Positions 25,581-34,603 of a stretch of 64,000 bases of DNA are shown piece after piece; the first letter of the stretch is position 1; each line of letters starts with the position of its first letter. Below the pieces are notes generated by a model that worked only from the letters and a program-made list of their open reading frames with translations, was not told the origin of the DNA and ran no database searches. Origin of the DNA: Sulfuricella sp. (lineage in GTDB: Bacteria; Pseudomonadota; Gammaproteobacteria; Burkholderiales; Sulfuricellaceae); the NCBI GenBank assembly GCA_041651995.1, contig JBAZID010000005.1, forward strand, positions 62,001 through 126,000, read 5' to 3'. Both the position numbers and the translations under genes were made by a program.

Positions 25581-26669
25581 ATGACAAAGATCAAAGTCCT
25601 GGTGCTGGACCATTCCATCACGATTCGTAACCAGCTCAAAGAAATCATCAACCGCCAGTCCGATATGGAAGTTGTCGGTACCGCGCCAGACCTTCTGGCA
25701 GCCAGCGAATTAATCAGGAAGCTGAATCCGGACGTGCTCACGCTGGACGTGGAAGCGCCCAAAATGAACGGGCTCGACTTCCTGGAAAAACTGATGCGCT
25801 TGCAGCCGATGCCCGTGGTGATGATTTCATCGCTCACCGAGCACGGGTCAGATACCACTTTCAGGGCACTGGAACTGGGTGCAGTGGATTTTCTGGCCAA
25901 GCCCGGGAGGGAGATCAGCCACAGCCTGCAGGAATATCCGGAAAACATCACCGATAAAATCCGCGCAGCCGCACGGGCGAAAATTCATGCAAGCGCGACT
26001 TCCGCGCTCCCCGGCACCACCCCACGGCTGAGCGCGGATGCAGTGCTGCCGTCACTCGCCAATTCGATTGCATCGACCGTGAAACTGATCATTCTGGGCG
26101 CCTCGACTGGAGGGACGGAAGCGATCAAGGAATTTCTGACCAAGCTTCCCCCGGACTGCCCTGGAATCCTGATTACCCAGCATATGCCGGAGGCCTTCAC
26201 ACTTTCTTTTGCCAATCGCCTCGACAGCCTGTGCAGGATTTCAGTCCAGGAAGCGCGGCATGGCGACCGCATTCTGCCCGGTCACGCCTACATCGCCCCC
26301 GGCCACTCCCATCTGCTGCTAAAACGCAGCGGCTCCAATTATGTTTGCGAGCTCAATCAAGGGCCGCCGGTAAACCGCCATCGCCCCTCGGTGGACGTTC
26401 TATTTCGCTCCGCAGCCAACTGCGCGGGGAAAAATGCCATTGGGGTGATTCTTACCGGCATGGGCAAGGATGGCGCCATTGGCATGCTGGAAATGAAACG
26501 CGCCGGCGCATACAATTTCGCTCAGGACGAGGCCTCTTGTGTGGTGTTCGGCATGCCCAAGGAAGCGATTGCCGCAGGAGGCGTGGATGAAGTGGCGCCT
26601 TTGCAGGAGATGGCGTCCCGGGTAATGAAACATCTTGCCACCCAGGTAAAAGTAGCGGGAAAACCTTGA
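25581..26669 (+). CDS. CheB-type protein-glutamate methylesterase with altered receiver
   Basis: 362 residues: receiver domain, linker, then a methylesterase domain with the S-H-D triad visible (Ser in GASTGGTEAI, His in ITQHMPEAF, Asp in GMGKDGAIGM). The phosphoacceptor Asp56 is present (TLDVEAP). One of the two Mg-binding acidic residues is replaced by His (LDHS, position 11; CheB normally has DD). Phosphorylation may therefore be weakened. It follows cheR by 78 bp, and its stop overlaps the TTG start of the next kinase gene. Confidence 0.92.
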   Translation: MTKIKVLVLDHSITIRNQLKEIINRQSDMEVVGTAPDLLAASELIRKLNPDVLTLDVEAPKMNGLDFLEKLMRLQPMPVVMISSLTEHGSDTTFRALELGAVDFLAKPGREISHSLQEYPENITDKIRAAARAKIHASATSALPGTTPRLSADAVLPSLANSIASTVKLIILGASTGGTEAIKEFLTKLPPDCPGILITQHMPEAFTLSFANRLDSLCRISVQEARHGDRILPGHAYIAPGHSHLLLKRSGSNYVCELNQGPPVNRHRPSVDVLFRSAANCAGKNAIGVILTGMGKDGAIGMLEMKRAGAYNFAQDEASCVVFGMPKEAIAAGGVDEVAPLQEMASRVMKHLATQVKVAGKP

Positions 26670-28426
26670 GAAACTGGGGCATAAAAGGACGCGTTCTGTT
26701 TCTGGCCCTGGCACCAGCGCTGATCATTGCCGCCGGCCTGACCATTTATGACATCACGACTCGTCTCCGCGACATCGAACAGGCTCTGCACGAACGCGGA
26801 CTCACCATTACGCGCCAGCTCTCACCGGCCAGTGAATTCGGCGTTTTTTCCGGCAATCACGAAATTCTTACCCGCCTGACCCAGAGCACATTACTGGAGG
26901 CAGATGTCACCGCCGTGGCCATCACCAACGCGGATTGGCGCATCCTGGCCGCAAGCGGGCACCATCTTGCCCCGCCCTCCCTGGGTGGGGATACCCTCAC
27001 CAGTCTCGGCTTCGTTCAAAAAGAGGATGCCCTGATATTCTCCGCCCCCATATTTCAGAGCCAGACAGAAGTAGAACTTTACCTGGACGCAAGCCCCCCC
27101 GGCCCAGAGGCCAAAAATGAAGCCAAGATACTGGGACATGTGATCATTGAAATATCGCGCTTGCCCAGCATTGCCAGAAAAAACCAGCTCATGCTCAACA
27201 GTCTGCTGATCACCCTGGCGGGGCTTACCCTGGCTGCGCTGCTGGCCCTGCGCATGGCTCGCCAGGTTACAGACCCGATCAAGGCTCTGGCAGGCGCCGT
27301 TGCCAAAATCGGCATGGGAGACCTGAATATCCGCATCCAGACGCCAGCGACTGGAGAGCTCGCCATTCTCGAACGCGGCGTCAACAACATGGCCATGGCG
27401 ATCAAGGAAGCCCAGGATACCCGGGAAGAAAGACTGGCCATCCTTGCCACCGTCCTGGACAGCCTGGACGCCCTGGTGTACGTCGCCGACATGGAAACCC
27501 ATGAACTGCTGTTTCTCAATAAATATGCATTGAATATCTTCGGCGATATAACCGGAAAAACTTGCTGGCAATCCCTGCAAAATGGCCAAACTGGTCCCTG
27601 CGCCTTCTGCACCAACGACCAACTGCTCAATAACGACGGCACGCCGGGTGAACCCGTCATCTGGGAATTTCAGAATACCATCAACCAGCGCTGGTACCTG
27701 ATCCAGGACAGTGCGATCAAATGGGTGGATGGCCGCATTGTGCGGCTTGAAATTGCCACTGACATTACAAAAAACAAAGAGACTGAAAATCAGCTACGCC
27801 ATCTGGAGCGGCAAATCATGGATATCAGCGAACGCGAACGCGAGCACATAGGCCATGAACTGCATGACGGCCTCGGCCAGCAATTGACCGGGATTGCCTT
27901 TATGAGCAAGGCGCTGACACAAAAACTTGCCGCCCAGAACCTGAAAGAAGCCACCGAGAGCGCCAAGATCGTCACGCTGATCAACCAGTCCATCTCCGAA
28001 ACCAGGCAACTGGCCCGTGGCCTGCAGCCAGTAGAAATCGCCGAGCACGGACTCATGTCTGCACTGGAAGAACTCTCGGCCAATATCGAAAAAATGTATT
28101 CGATACAATGCACATTTTGTTCAGGCGCTCCCGTTTCCTTGCAGGACGGCACAGCCGCAAAACACCTCTATCGCATCGCGCAGGAAGCGACGAATAACGC
28201 GATCACCCATGGGCACGCGAAACAGGTTTCAATTAAACTGTCCATGCACCGGGGTAGAATAGAACTCATCATCCAGGACAATGGCACCGGCTTCCAGCCT
28301 GATCACCTCTCTGTGAATGCCGGCATGGGGCTCCAGATCATGCGCTACCGGGCCAACCTGATCGGCGCCAGCCTGGATATCGAAAGTACGCCCGGAAATG
28401 GAACGCAAATCCGGGCCTCGCTCTAA
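26666..28426 (+). CDS. NarX/UhpB-type sensor histidine kinase with HAMP and PAS
   Basis: 586 residues. Order: TM1 (about 8-26), periplasmic region, TM2 (about 177-196), HAMP, a PAS-like domain with a CAFC Cys pair, then HisKA_3 (EREREHIGHELHDGLGQQ) and HATPase_c (DNGTGF, NAGMGLQIM). The only usable start is TTG at 26666-26668, overlapping the cheB TGA. The GGGA site upstream supports it. It should phosphorylate the LuxR-type regulator 21 bp downstream. The PAS Cys pair may sense redox or bind a cofactor; this is inference. Confidence 0.9.
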   Translation: MRNWGIKGRVLFLALAPALIIAAGLTIYDITTRLRDIEQALHERGLTITRQLSPASEFGVFSGNHEILTRLTQSTLLEADVTAVAITNADWRILAASGHHLAPPSLGGDTLTSLGFVQKEDALIFSAPIFQSQTEVELYLDASPPGPEAKNEAKILGHVIIEISRLPSIARKNQLMLNSLLITLAGLTLAALLALRMARQVTDPIKALAGAVAKIGMGDLNIRIQTPATGELAILERGVNNMAMAIKEAQDTREERLAILATVLDSLDALVYVADMETHELLFLNKYALNIFGDITGKTCWQSLQNGQTGPCAFCTNDQLLNNDGTPGEPVIWEFQNTINQRWYLIQDSAIKWVDGRIVRLEIATDITKNKETENQLRHLERQIMDISEREREHIGHELHDGLGQQLTGIAFMSKALTQKLAAQNLKEATESAKIVTLINQSISETRQLARGLQPVEIAEHGLMSALEELSANIEKMYSIQCTFCSGAPVSLQDGTAAKHLYRIAQEATNNAITHGHAKQVSIKLSMHRGRIELIIQDNGTGFQPDHLSVNAGMGLQIMRYRANLIGASLDIESTPGNGTQIRASL

Positions 28427-28447
28427 CTCGCTCTAAAGGGAAAACGC

Positions 28448-29122
28448 ATGCAGCCACGAACAACCAGCAGGCACAAGGTCGCTATTGTCGACGACCACCC
28501 CATCGTGCGCCAGGGAATTTCCCAGCTGATCGACCAGGAAGAGGATATGGTCACCTGCTGTCAGGCCAGCAGCGCGCAGGAAGCGATTGAAATGACGGCT
28601 CGATGTGTGCCGGACATCCTGCTGGTGGATATTTCCCTGGACGGCATTTCCGGCATAGAGCTGATCAAGATGCTCAGGCAGCACAATATCAAGTCACCGG
28701 TTTTGATTATTTCCATGCACGACGAATCGCTTTACGCCGAGCGTGCCTTGCGTTCAGGCGCAAAAGGCTATGTCATGAAACAGGAAGCCACGGAAAAGGT
28801 CCTGACAGCGATACGGCAGGTTCTGCGCGGTGAAATCTATCTCAGCGAACGCATGCAAAGCAAAATTCTGCAACGGGTCATTAACGGCGAGGAAGGCGGA
28901 CTTTCCGCAATTGATCTGCTGAGCGACCGCGAACTGGAAGTTTTCCGCCTCATTGGCCTTGGTTATTCCACCAGCGATATTGGCCGCGAGCTGAAGCGCA
29001 GCGTTAAAACCGTGGAAACTCACCGTGCCCATCTCAAGGACAAGCTGGGCCTCAAAAACGCCTCCGAGCTGACCCACTTCGCGGTACAGTGGATCGAACA
29101 GGAAAAATCAAACCCGCCATAA
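28448..29122 (+). CDS. LuxR/NarL-family response regulator
   Basis: 224 residues. The receiver has VAIVDDHPIVRQG, phosphoacceptor Asp in ILLVDISLDG and Lys in GYVMKQE. The C-terminal LuxR helix-turn-helix reads LSDRELEVFRLIGLGYSTSDIG...SVKTVETHRAHLKDKL. It is the likely cognate partner of the upstream HisKA_3 kinase and resembles UvrY/NarL-type regulators. Targets are unknown. Confidence 0.92.
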   Translation: MQPRTTSRHKVAIVDDHPIVRQGISQLIDQEEDMVTCCQASSAQEAIEMTARCVPDILLVDISLDGISGIELIKMLRQHNIKSPVLIISMHDESLYAERALRSGAKGYVMKQEATEKVLTAIRQVLRGEIYLSERMQSKILQRVINGEEGGLSAIDLLSDRELEVFRLIGLGYSTSDIGRELKRSVKTVETHRAHLKDKLGLKNASELTHFAVQWIEQEKSNPP

Positions 29123-29229
29123 GCATTACTGCAATATCAGGGAAACCACTAGCTCAAATCATGCTTCACCCTGATTTTCAATATTCAGTCTCACCCATAT
29201 CATTGACATGGCTTACTGTTGATGAAGAT

Positions 29230-30540
29230 ATGAACCTGCCGCTACCCCACCCAGTCCTTGAAAACCAGTCTGCCTGCATGGGTAAAAGCCCCCCCATCAC
29301 GGCCATGGGCGAAACTCAGGATATTTTCCTGGCACACCAGCCCATTCTGGATATCCACCAGAATATCGCCGCATACGAATTGCTGTTCCGCTCGGGAGAC
29401 CACGGAGCATGCACGGTAACCGATGACATGGCCGCGAGTGCGACGGTCATCCTCAACACCTTCGGCCATTTCGGCACGGAAAGAATCATTGGCCGGCATC
29501 GTGGCTTCATTAATGTCAGCACCGGACTGCTCATGAGCGACATGCTTGAACTGCTGCCGCATGACCAGATCGTATTGGAGTTGCTGGAGACCATTTCCCC
29601 TACGAGCGACGTGATCCAGCGCTGCCGCCAACTCAAGGCCATGGGCTTCAGGCTGGCGCTGGATGACTTTGTTTATGACCCAGCTTTTGAACCGCTCCTG
29701 GGCCTGGTGGATTACGTCAAGATTGACCTGCTCGCCGGCACATCGTCAGACCTGCCCGCCATCGTCAGACAACTGAAGCATCGGCCTCTGAAACTGATCG
29801 CGGAAAAGCTGGAAAGCGTTGAGCAGTTCAAGCTGTGCCGCGACCTTGGGTTTACGCTTTTTCAGGGCTATTACTTTGCCCGCCCCGAGATCATCAGCGG
29901 CAAAAAAGCCGATCCCGCCCGGATGGTATTGCTGCGCCTGCTGGGCCAGATTATGGGTGACGGCGAGAATCACGAGATAGAGCAGACTTTCAAGCAGCAG
30001 CCCGGCCTGAGCTTTAATCTGCTGCGCCTGGTCAACTCCGTGGCCATGGGGCTGAGAAACCCGGTCGGTTCGCTCAATCAGGCGCTGGTGGTGCTGGGAC
30101 GGCGCCAATTACAGCGCTGGATACAGCTTCTGATTTATACCGTGGGTAACGCCAGCAGCAGGAACACTCCCTTGCTGCAACTGGCTGCCAGCCGTGGCCG
30201 GCTGATGGAGCTACTCGCCGGGGAACAACACCCGGGAAACAAGGATTTTCACGAACGCGCCTTCATGGTTGGCATCCTGTCCCTGCTGGATATCCTGCTC
30301 GACCTCCCGATGCCGGAAATCCTGTCGCAATTGAGCCTCAACAGTGAGGTCAGGGAGGCCTTGCTGAGCCGCGATGGAGCACTGGGGCAATTGCTCGGTC
30401 TGACAGAACATCTCGAGGTGGCGAATTTTGACGCTGCCGCGGAAATCATGACCAAGGCCGGTATTCCACTGGCAACACTGACTGAAGCCCAGCTGGAGAC
30501 ATTCAGCTGGGTGGGTGATCTTGACCGGGAAAGAGGCTAA
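29230..30540 (+). CDS. EAL/HDOD-domain protein with degenerate EAL
   Basis: About 436 residues; the start is uncertain (ATG at 29230 chosen, since the frame upstream overlaps the regulator gene; 29305 is also possible). The N-terminal EAL-like domain (HQPILDIHQNIAAYELLFRS) has ELL for EAL, and LDDFVYDP replaces DDFGTG. It is therefore probably unable to hydrolyse c-di-GMP but may bind it or a partner. The C-terminal HDOD domain (QQPGLSFNLLRLVNS, LVVLGRRQLQRWI) is a signalling module. It resembles the protein encoded at 48551-49951. Its stop overlaps the nlpD stop by 4 bp in convergent orientation. Confidence 0.85.
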   Translation: MNLPLPHPVLENQSACMGKSPPITAMGETQDIFLAHQPILDIHQNIAAYELLFRSGDHGACTVTDDMAASATVILNTFGHFGTERIIGRHRGFINVSTGLLMSDMLELLPHDQIVLELLETISPTSDVIQRCRQLKAMGFRLALDDFVYDPAFEPLLGLVDYVKIDLLAGTSSDLPAIVRQLKHRPLKLIAEKLESVEQFKLCRDLGFTLFQGYYFARPEIISGKKADPARMVLLRLLGQIMGDGENHEIEQTFKQQPGLSFNLLRLVNSVAMGLRNPVGSLNQALVVLGRRQLQRWIQLLIYTVGNASSRNTPLLQLAASRGRLMELLAGEQHPGNKDFHERAFMVGILSLLDILLDLPMPEILSQLSLNSEVREALLSRDGALGQLLGLTEHLEVANFDAAAEIMTKAGIPLATLTEAQLETFSWVGDLDRERG

Positions 30541-31523
30541 CCACTTCCCTCTGGCAGATATTTGAGCGGATCCACCGGCTTGCCCATGCGCCGGATCTCG
30601 AAGTGCAGCTTTACCTGATCCGCATCGCTATCACCCATCTCGGCGATGCGCTGACCTTTCAACACGTTCTGCCCTTCCCTCACCAGAATCTGGCTGTTGT
30701 GCGCGTAAGCACTGAGATAGGTCTTGTTGTGCTTGATGATCACCAGCTTGCCATACCCACGCAGGCCGCTGCCGCTATACACCACCTTTCCAGGCGCCGA
30801 GGCCAGTACGGGCTGGCCTGCCTTGCCCGCGATATCCAGTCCCTTGAGGCTGGCGCTTTCGTTAAAGGACGCAATAATCTTGCCTTTTGACGGCCAGGAC
30901 CAATCCAGGTCTTCATCGTCCACTCCAGCTGGCGCGGCGGACTTTCCTGGCTCGCTGGCTGGCGGAACTGGCTTGCCTTCGCCGGGTTTGACTTCAGATG
31001 GCCTGGCTTTCTCTTCTGCTGGTGGCGACTTGACAGTCACAAGCTCCGGCTTGGGTGCCACCGCCACGATGGGCGCAGCCTCGGCTTCCGCGGAATAGGG
31101 AATCTTCACTGCCTTGGGCTGGGTTTTGAGCACCCCATCCCTGGCATCCACCGCCGCAACCACCGGCTTCAGGGGAGTAGTCACCACCCCGCCCTCCTGC
31201 TGAACCGGGGCTTGCGCCTGGGTCTGCGGATTCAGGCGCAGCTGCTGGCCAATCCGGATCACATAGGGAGAGGAAATGCCGTTCAGTTCGGCCAGTTCCT
31301 TGTAGTCGTGGCCATATTCGAGCGCAATGGCGTAGAGCGTATCGCCCTTCTGCACCGTGTGCGTTTGCGGCCGCCAGTCGCCTTCACGGCTTCTTGCCGG
31401 GGTTTTGACGCTGCTGCTCTTGCCCGCCTGTGGACGATCCTGAACGGGTGCATAGTGAGGCGTGGAGCCACAGCCGCTTAATACCAGCAGCAGCGCTGGC
31501 AACAACAGCGTGAATCGTTGCAT
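30537..31523 (-). CDS. nlpD: NlpD-type murein hydrolase activator lipoprotein
   Basis: 328 residues. A lipoprotein signal (LLLVLSGC) is followed by a LysM domain (HTVQKGDTLYAIALEYG), a long Pro/Lys/Glu linker and a LytM/M23 domain (LRGYGKLVIIKHNKTYLSAYAHN, LHFEIRRMGKPVDPLKYLP). The first Zn-ligand His of active LytM enzymes is missing (GLDIAG), as in NlpD, so it is a regulator, not a hydrolase. NlpD activates AmiC at the division septum. The ATG overlaps the pcm stop by one base. rpoS, the usual next gene, is not here. Confidence 0.9.
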   Translation of the reverse strand: MQRFTLLLPALLLVLSGCGSTPHYAPVQDRPQAGKSSSVKTPARSREGDWRPQTHTVQKGDTLYAIALEYGHDYKELAELNGISSPYVIRIGQQLRLNPQTQAQAPVQQEGGVVTTPLKPVVAAVDARDGVLKTQPKAVKIPYSAEAEAAPIVAVAPKPELVTVKSPPAEEKARPSEVKPGEGKPVPPASEPGKSAAPAGVDDEDLDWSWPSKGKIIASFNESASLKGLDIAGKAGQPVLASAPGKVVYSGSGLRGYGKLVIIKHNKTYLSAYAHNSQILVREGQNVLKGQRIAEMGDSDADQVKLHFEIRRMGKPVDPLKYLPEGSG

Positions 31524-32182
31524 CACATCACCCCAGCCAGCAGCGGCACGAACTTCACCGCCTCAAGCACGGTTTCGGCATATTCTTTCGGCGTGCGCTC
31601 GATCAGGTGCAGGCGCTGCTGCTCGCCCGTCCCAACCGGCATCACCAGGCGCCCGCCGACTGCCAGTTGTTGCAGCAATGCAGAGGGGATATGGGTGGAT
31701 GCCGCGGTCATGATTATGGCGTCAAACGGCGCTGCCTCGGCGATGCCGATGCCGCCATCGGCATGGCGCGCGCGCACGTTATTGCAATGCGCTTCCCGGA
31801 GATTTTTACGCGCCTTGGTCAAAAGCGGAGAAATCCGCTCAACGGTAAAAACTTCCCGTGCCAGCCTGGCCAGCACCGCGGACTGGTAACCGCAGCCGGT
31901 GCCGATTTCCAGCACCTTGCCCAGATCCTGGCCATTGCGCAGAATTTCGGTCATGCGCGCCACGGTGTAGGGATTGGAAATGGTCTGGCCGAAGCCGATG
32001 GGCAGGGCGGTGTCTTCATACGCCCGGCTGGACAGGGCTTCCTCGATAAAAATGTGGCGTGGAATCGAGCCCATCACGGAGAGCACCACTTCGTCCTTGA
32101 TGCCCTGGCTGCGCAGGCGGTCCACCATGCGCAGGCGCGTGCGCTGCGAGGTCATGCCGATGCCGCTGATCCGGACATTCAT
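31523..32182 (-). CDS. pcm: Protein-L-isoaspartate O-methyltransferase
   Basis: 219 residues. It has the SAM motif VLEIGTGCGYQSAVLARLA and the family segments MGSIPRHIFI, YEDTALPIGFGQTISNP and LKFVPLL-type end (here VKFVPLLAG). It repairs isoaspartyl residues in damaged proteins. I chose the ATG at 32182 because it overlaps the surE stop as ATGA; the longer frame adds three residues. It sits in a gltX-surE-pcm-nlpD operon with overlapping junctions. Confidence 0.95.
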   Translation of the reverse strand: MNVRISGIGMTSQRTRLRMVDRLRSQGIKDEVVLSVMGSIPRHIFIEEALSSRAYEDTALPIGFGQTISNPYTVARMTEILRNGQDLGKVLEIGTGCGYQSAVLARLAREVFTVERISPLLTKARKNLREAHCNNVRARHADGGIGIAEAAPFDAIIMTAASTHIPSALLQQLAVGGRLVMPVGTGEQQRLHLIERTPKEYAETVLEAVKFVPLLAGVM

Positions 32183-32919
32183 GCCAGCCACCCTTTCAAG
32201 CTATCGATCTGCTGGTAATGGGTCAAATCGATCTGTAGCGGTGTCACCGAAACGGCTTGCCGCGACACGGCTTCGAAATCGGTTCCCGGGCCGGCATCCT
32301 GGGCCAGGCCGGCCGCTCCCACCCAATAAACAGTCTGGCCGCGCGGGTTTTCCGCCTTCACCACCGGCTCGGCCTTGTGGCGCTTGCCCAGGCGGGTGAT
32401 TTCGATCCCTTTCAGCGCCTCGTAAGGCACATCGGGCACGTTGACGTTGAGCAGCGTGGGTTGCGCCAAAGGCTGGCGCTGGTAACGCTCGACCATTTCC
32501 TTCACCACCCTGGCGGCTGTTGCAAAATTGCCCTGATGGCTGCTGACCAGCGACACCGCGATGGCCGGGACGCCGAGCAGAAAGCCTTCGGTCGCAGCCG
32601 CCACGGTACCGGAATAGATGGTGTCGTCGCCCATGTTGGCACCGTGATTGATGCCGGAAATCACCATGTCCGGCAGGTGGTCGAGCATTCCGGTCACCGC
32701 CAGATGCACGCAGTCGGTCGGCGTGCCGTTGACGTAATGGAAGCCGCTGCTGGCCTGGCGCAGCATCAGGGGCCGGTCGAGAGTAAGCGAATTGCTCGCA
32801 CCGCTGCGGTCGCGCTCCGGTGCCACCACGGTGATTTGCGCCACGGAAGACAGCACCTCGGCCAGAACAGCCAGGCCAGGCGCAAAATAACCGTCGTCGT
32901 TGCTAAGCAGGATTCGCAT
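32179..32919 (-). CDS. surE: 5'/3'-nucleotidase SurE
   Basis: 246 residues from MRILLSNDDGY at 32919, the exact family N terminus with the metal-binding Asp pair. SGINHGANMGDDTIYSGTVAAA and the VNVPDVP segment are also typical. It dephosphorylates nucleoside monophosphates in stationary-phase or stress metabolism. The start lies one base after the gltX stop, and its stop overlaps pcm. Confidence 0.96.
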   Translation of the reverse strand: MRILLSNDDGYFAPGLAVLAEVLSSVAQITVVAPERDRSGASNSLTLDRPLMLRQASSGFHYVNGTPTDCVHLAVTGMLDHLPDMVISGINHGANMGDDTIYSGTVAAATEGFLLGVPAIAVSLVSSHQGNFATAARVVKEMVERYQRQPLAQPTLLNVNVPDVPYEALKGIEITRLGKRHKAEPVVKAENPRGQTVYWVGAAGLAQDAGPGTDFEAVSRQAVSVTPLQIDLTHYQQIDSLKGWLA

Positions 32920-32920
32920 T

Positions 32921-34333
32921 TCAGGTCTCGTTATTGAAACCACCGGCCACCCGGGCCAGCTGTTTTTTCAGGCGCGCCACCACTTCGTCCTTGCCGATCA
33001 GGGCCAGCACCGCATCGACGGAAGGCGTCTGGGATTCGCCCGTCACCAGCACGCGCAGCGGCATTGCCACCTTGGGCAGCTTGAGGCCGTGCGCGGCAAC
33101 CGTCGATTTCATCACCTCGTGAATGGCCTCGCGGGTCCACTCAATGGCAGCGAACTTCTCCGCCATCTCCGCCATGACCGGCAGAATATCCCGGGGAACA
33201 TGCTGCTCCAGCAAGGCGGGCTCGGCATCCAGGGCACGGTAGAAATACACGGCGGCATCGGCCAGCTCTTCCACGGTGCTGACCCGCTCCTTGAGCAGAT
33301 CCGCTACCACGGCGAGATCAGGGCCGCCGGTAGAAGGATCGCAGCAATCACGTTGAACAAAAGGCCTGGCCAGCTCGGCCAGTAGCTGCCCATCGGTTTG
33401 CTTGAGGTACTGCTGATTCAGCCACAGCAATTTTTCCGGGTTGAACTTGGCCGCCGATTTCGAAATACTGCCCAGATCGAACCACTCGACGAACTGATCC
33501 ATGCTGAACACTTCCTCGTCGCCCCTGGCCCAGCCCAGGCGCGCGAGATAATTCAGCAGCGCTTCCGGCAGATAGCCGTCTTCCTGGTACTGCATCACCG
33601 ACACCGCACCGTGACGCTTGGAAAGCCGCTCGCCGTCCGCGCCGAGGATCATCGGCACATGGGCATACAGCGGCAAGGGCGCGCCCAGCGCCTTGAGGAT
33701 ATTGATCTGGCGCGGCGTATTGTTGAGATGGTCGTCACCGCGGATGACATGGGTGATCTGCATGTCCCAGTCGTCCACCACGACACAGAAATTGTAGGTG
33801 GGCGTGCCGTCCGAACGGGCAATGATGAGATCGTCCAGCTCGCTGTTGCCGACCACCACCCGGCCCTTGACCAGGTCTTCAATGACGACTGCGCCAACAA
33901 GCGGGGTCTTGAAGCGCACCACGGGAGAAATTCCGGCCGGGGGGATGGCATTCGAATCGCGCCAGCGGCGGTCATAACGCGGTTTTTCACCGCGCTTTTC
34001 CTGCTCCTCGCGCATGGCTTCCAGTTCTTCCTTGCTGGCATAGCAATAGTAAGCATTGCCTTCATCCAGCAACTGCTGGATCACCTCTTTGTAGCGGTCC
34101 ATGCGCTGCATCTGGTAGAACGGGCCTTCGTCGTAATCCAGACCGAGCCAGTTCATGCCATCCAGAATGGCCTGTACCGATTCCGGCGTGGAGCGTTCAA
34201 GGTCAGTGTCCTCGATGCGCAGCACGAAAGTGCCTTTATGCAGGCGGGCATAGGCCCAGGAAAAAAGCGCGGTGCGCGCACCGCCGATGTGAAGGTAGCC
34301 AGTGGGGCTGGGAGCAAAACGGGTACGAACCAT
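32921..34333 (-). CDS. gltX: Glutamate--tRNA ligase
   Basis: 470 residues, class I aminoacyl-tRNA synthetase. The HIGH-like motif is SPTGYLHIGGARTALFSW at the N terminus and the KMSKS-like motif is LSKRHGAVSV. Length and start agree with the discriminating/non-discriminating GluRS family. It leads the surE-pcm-nlpD operon and is divergent from ppdK, with 270 bp between them in which I see no further gene. Confidence 0.97.
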   Translation of the reverse strand: MVRTRFAPSPTGYLHIGGARTALFSWAYARLHKGTFVLRIEDTDLERSTPESVQAILDGMNWLGLDYDEGPFYQMQRMDRYKEVIQQLLDEGNAYYCYASKEELEAMREEQEKRGEKPRYDRRWRDSNAIPPAGISPVVRFKTPLVGAVVIEDLVKGRVVVGNSELDDLIIARSDGTPTYNFCVVVDDWDMQITHVIRGDDHLNNTPRQINILKALGAPLPLYAHVPMILGADGERLSKRHGAVSVMQYQEDGYLPEALLNYLARLGWARGDEEVFSMDQFVEWFDLGSISKSAAKFNPEKLLWLNQQYLKQTDGQLLAELARPFVQRDCCDPSTGGPDLAVVADLLKERVSTVEELADAAVYFYRALDAEPALLEQHVPRDILPVMAEMAEKFAAIEWTREAIHEVMKSTVAAHGLKLPKVAMPLRVLVTGESQTPSVDAVLALIGKDEVVARLKKQLARVAGGFNNET

Positions 34334-34603
34334 ATTTCCAGAAAGCCAAATTTAAAGATTAGGCAGGCAGGCCGCGGCGCAGATGCCCGAAAGGTGTGTA
34401 TTTTACGCGAAAAATCACTTCTTTCGGATTAAACCATTTATGCGCTCGTTTTGCCCGCCGGGAGCCTCTGAACAAGGTAGGGAAGCATGCTGTTCCAGCC
34501 ATAAAACAGTACACTTGACGCTTGTCACAGGGCAAGATTTGGCCGCAGAATTCAGATGCAGTGTTGATTTTCAGATTCACCAGAATAATTAGGGGAATAC
34601 GCC

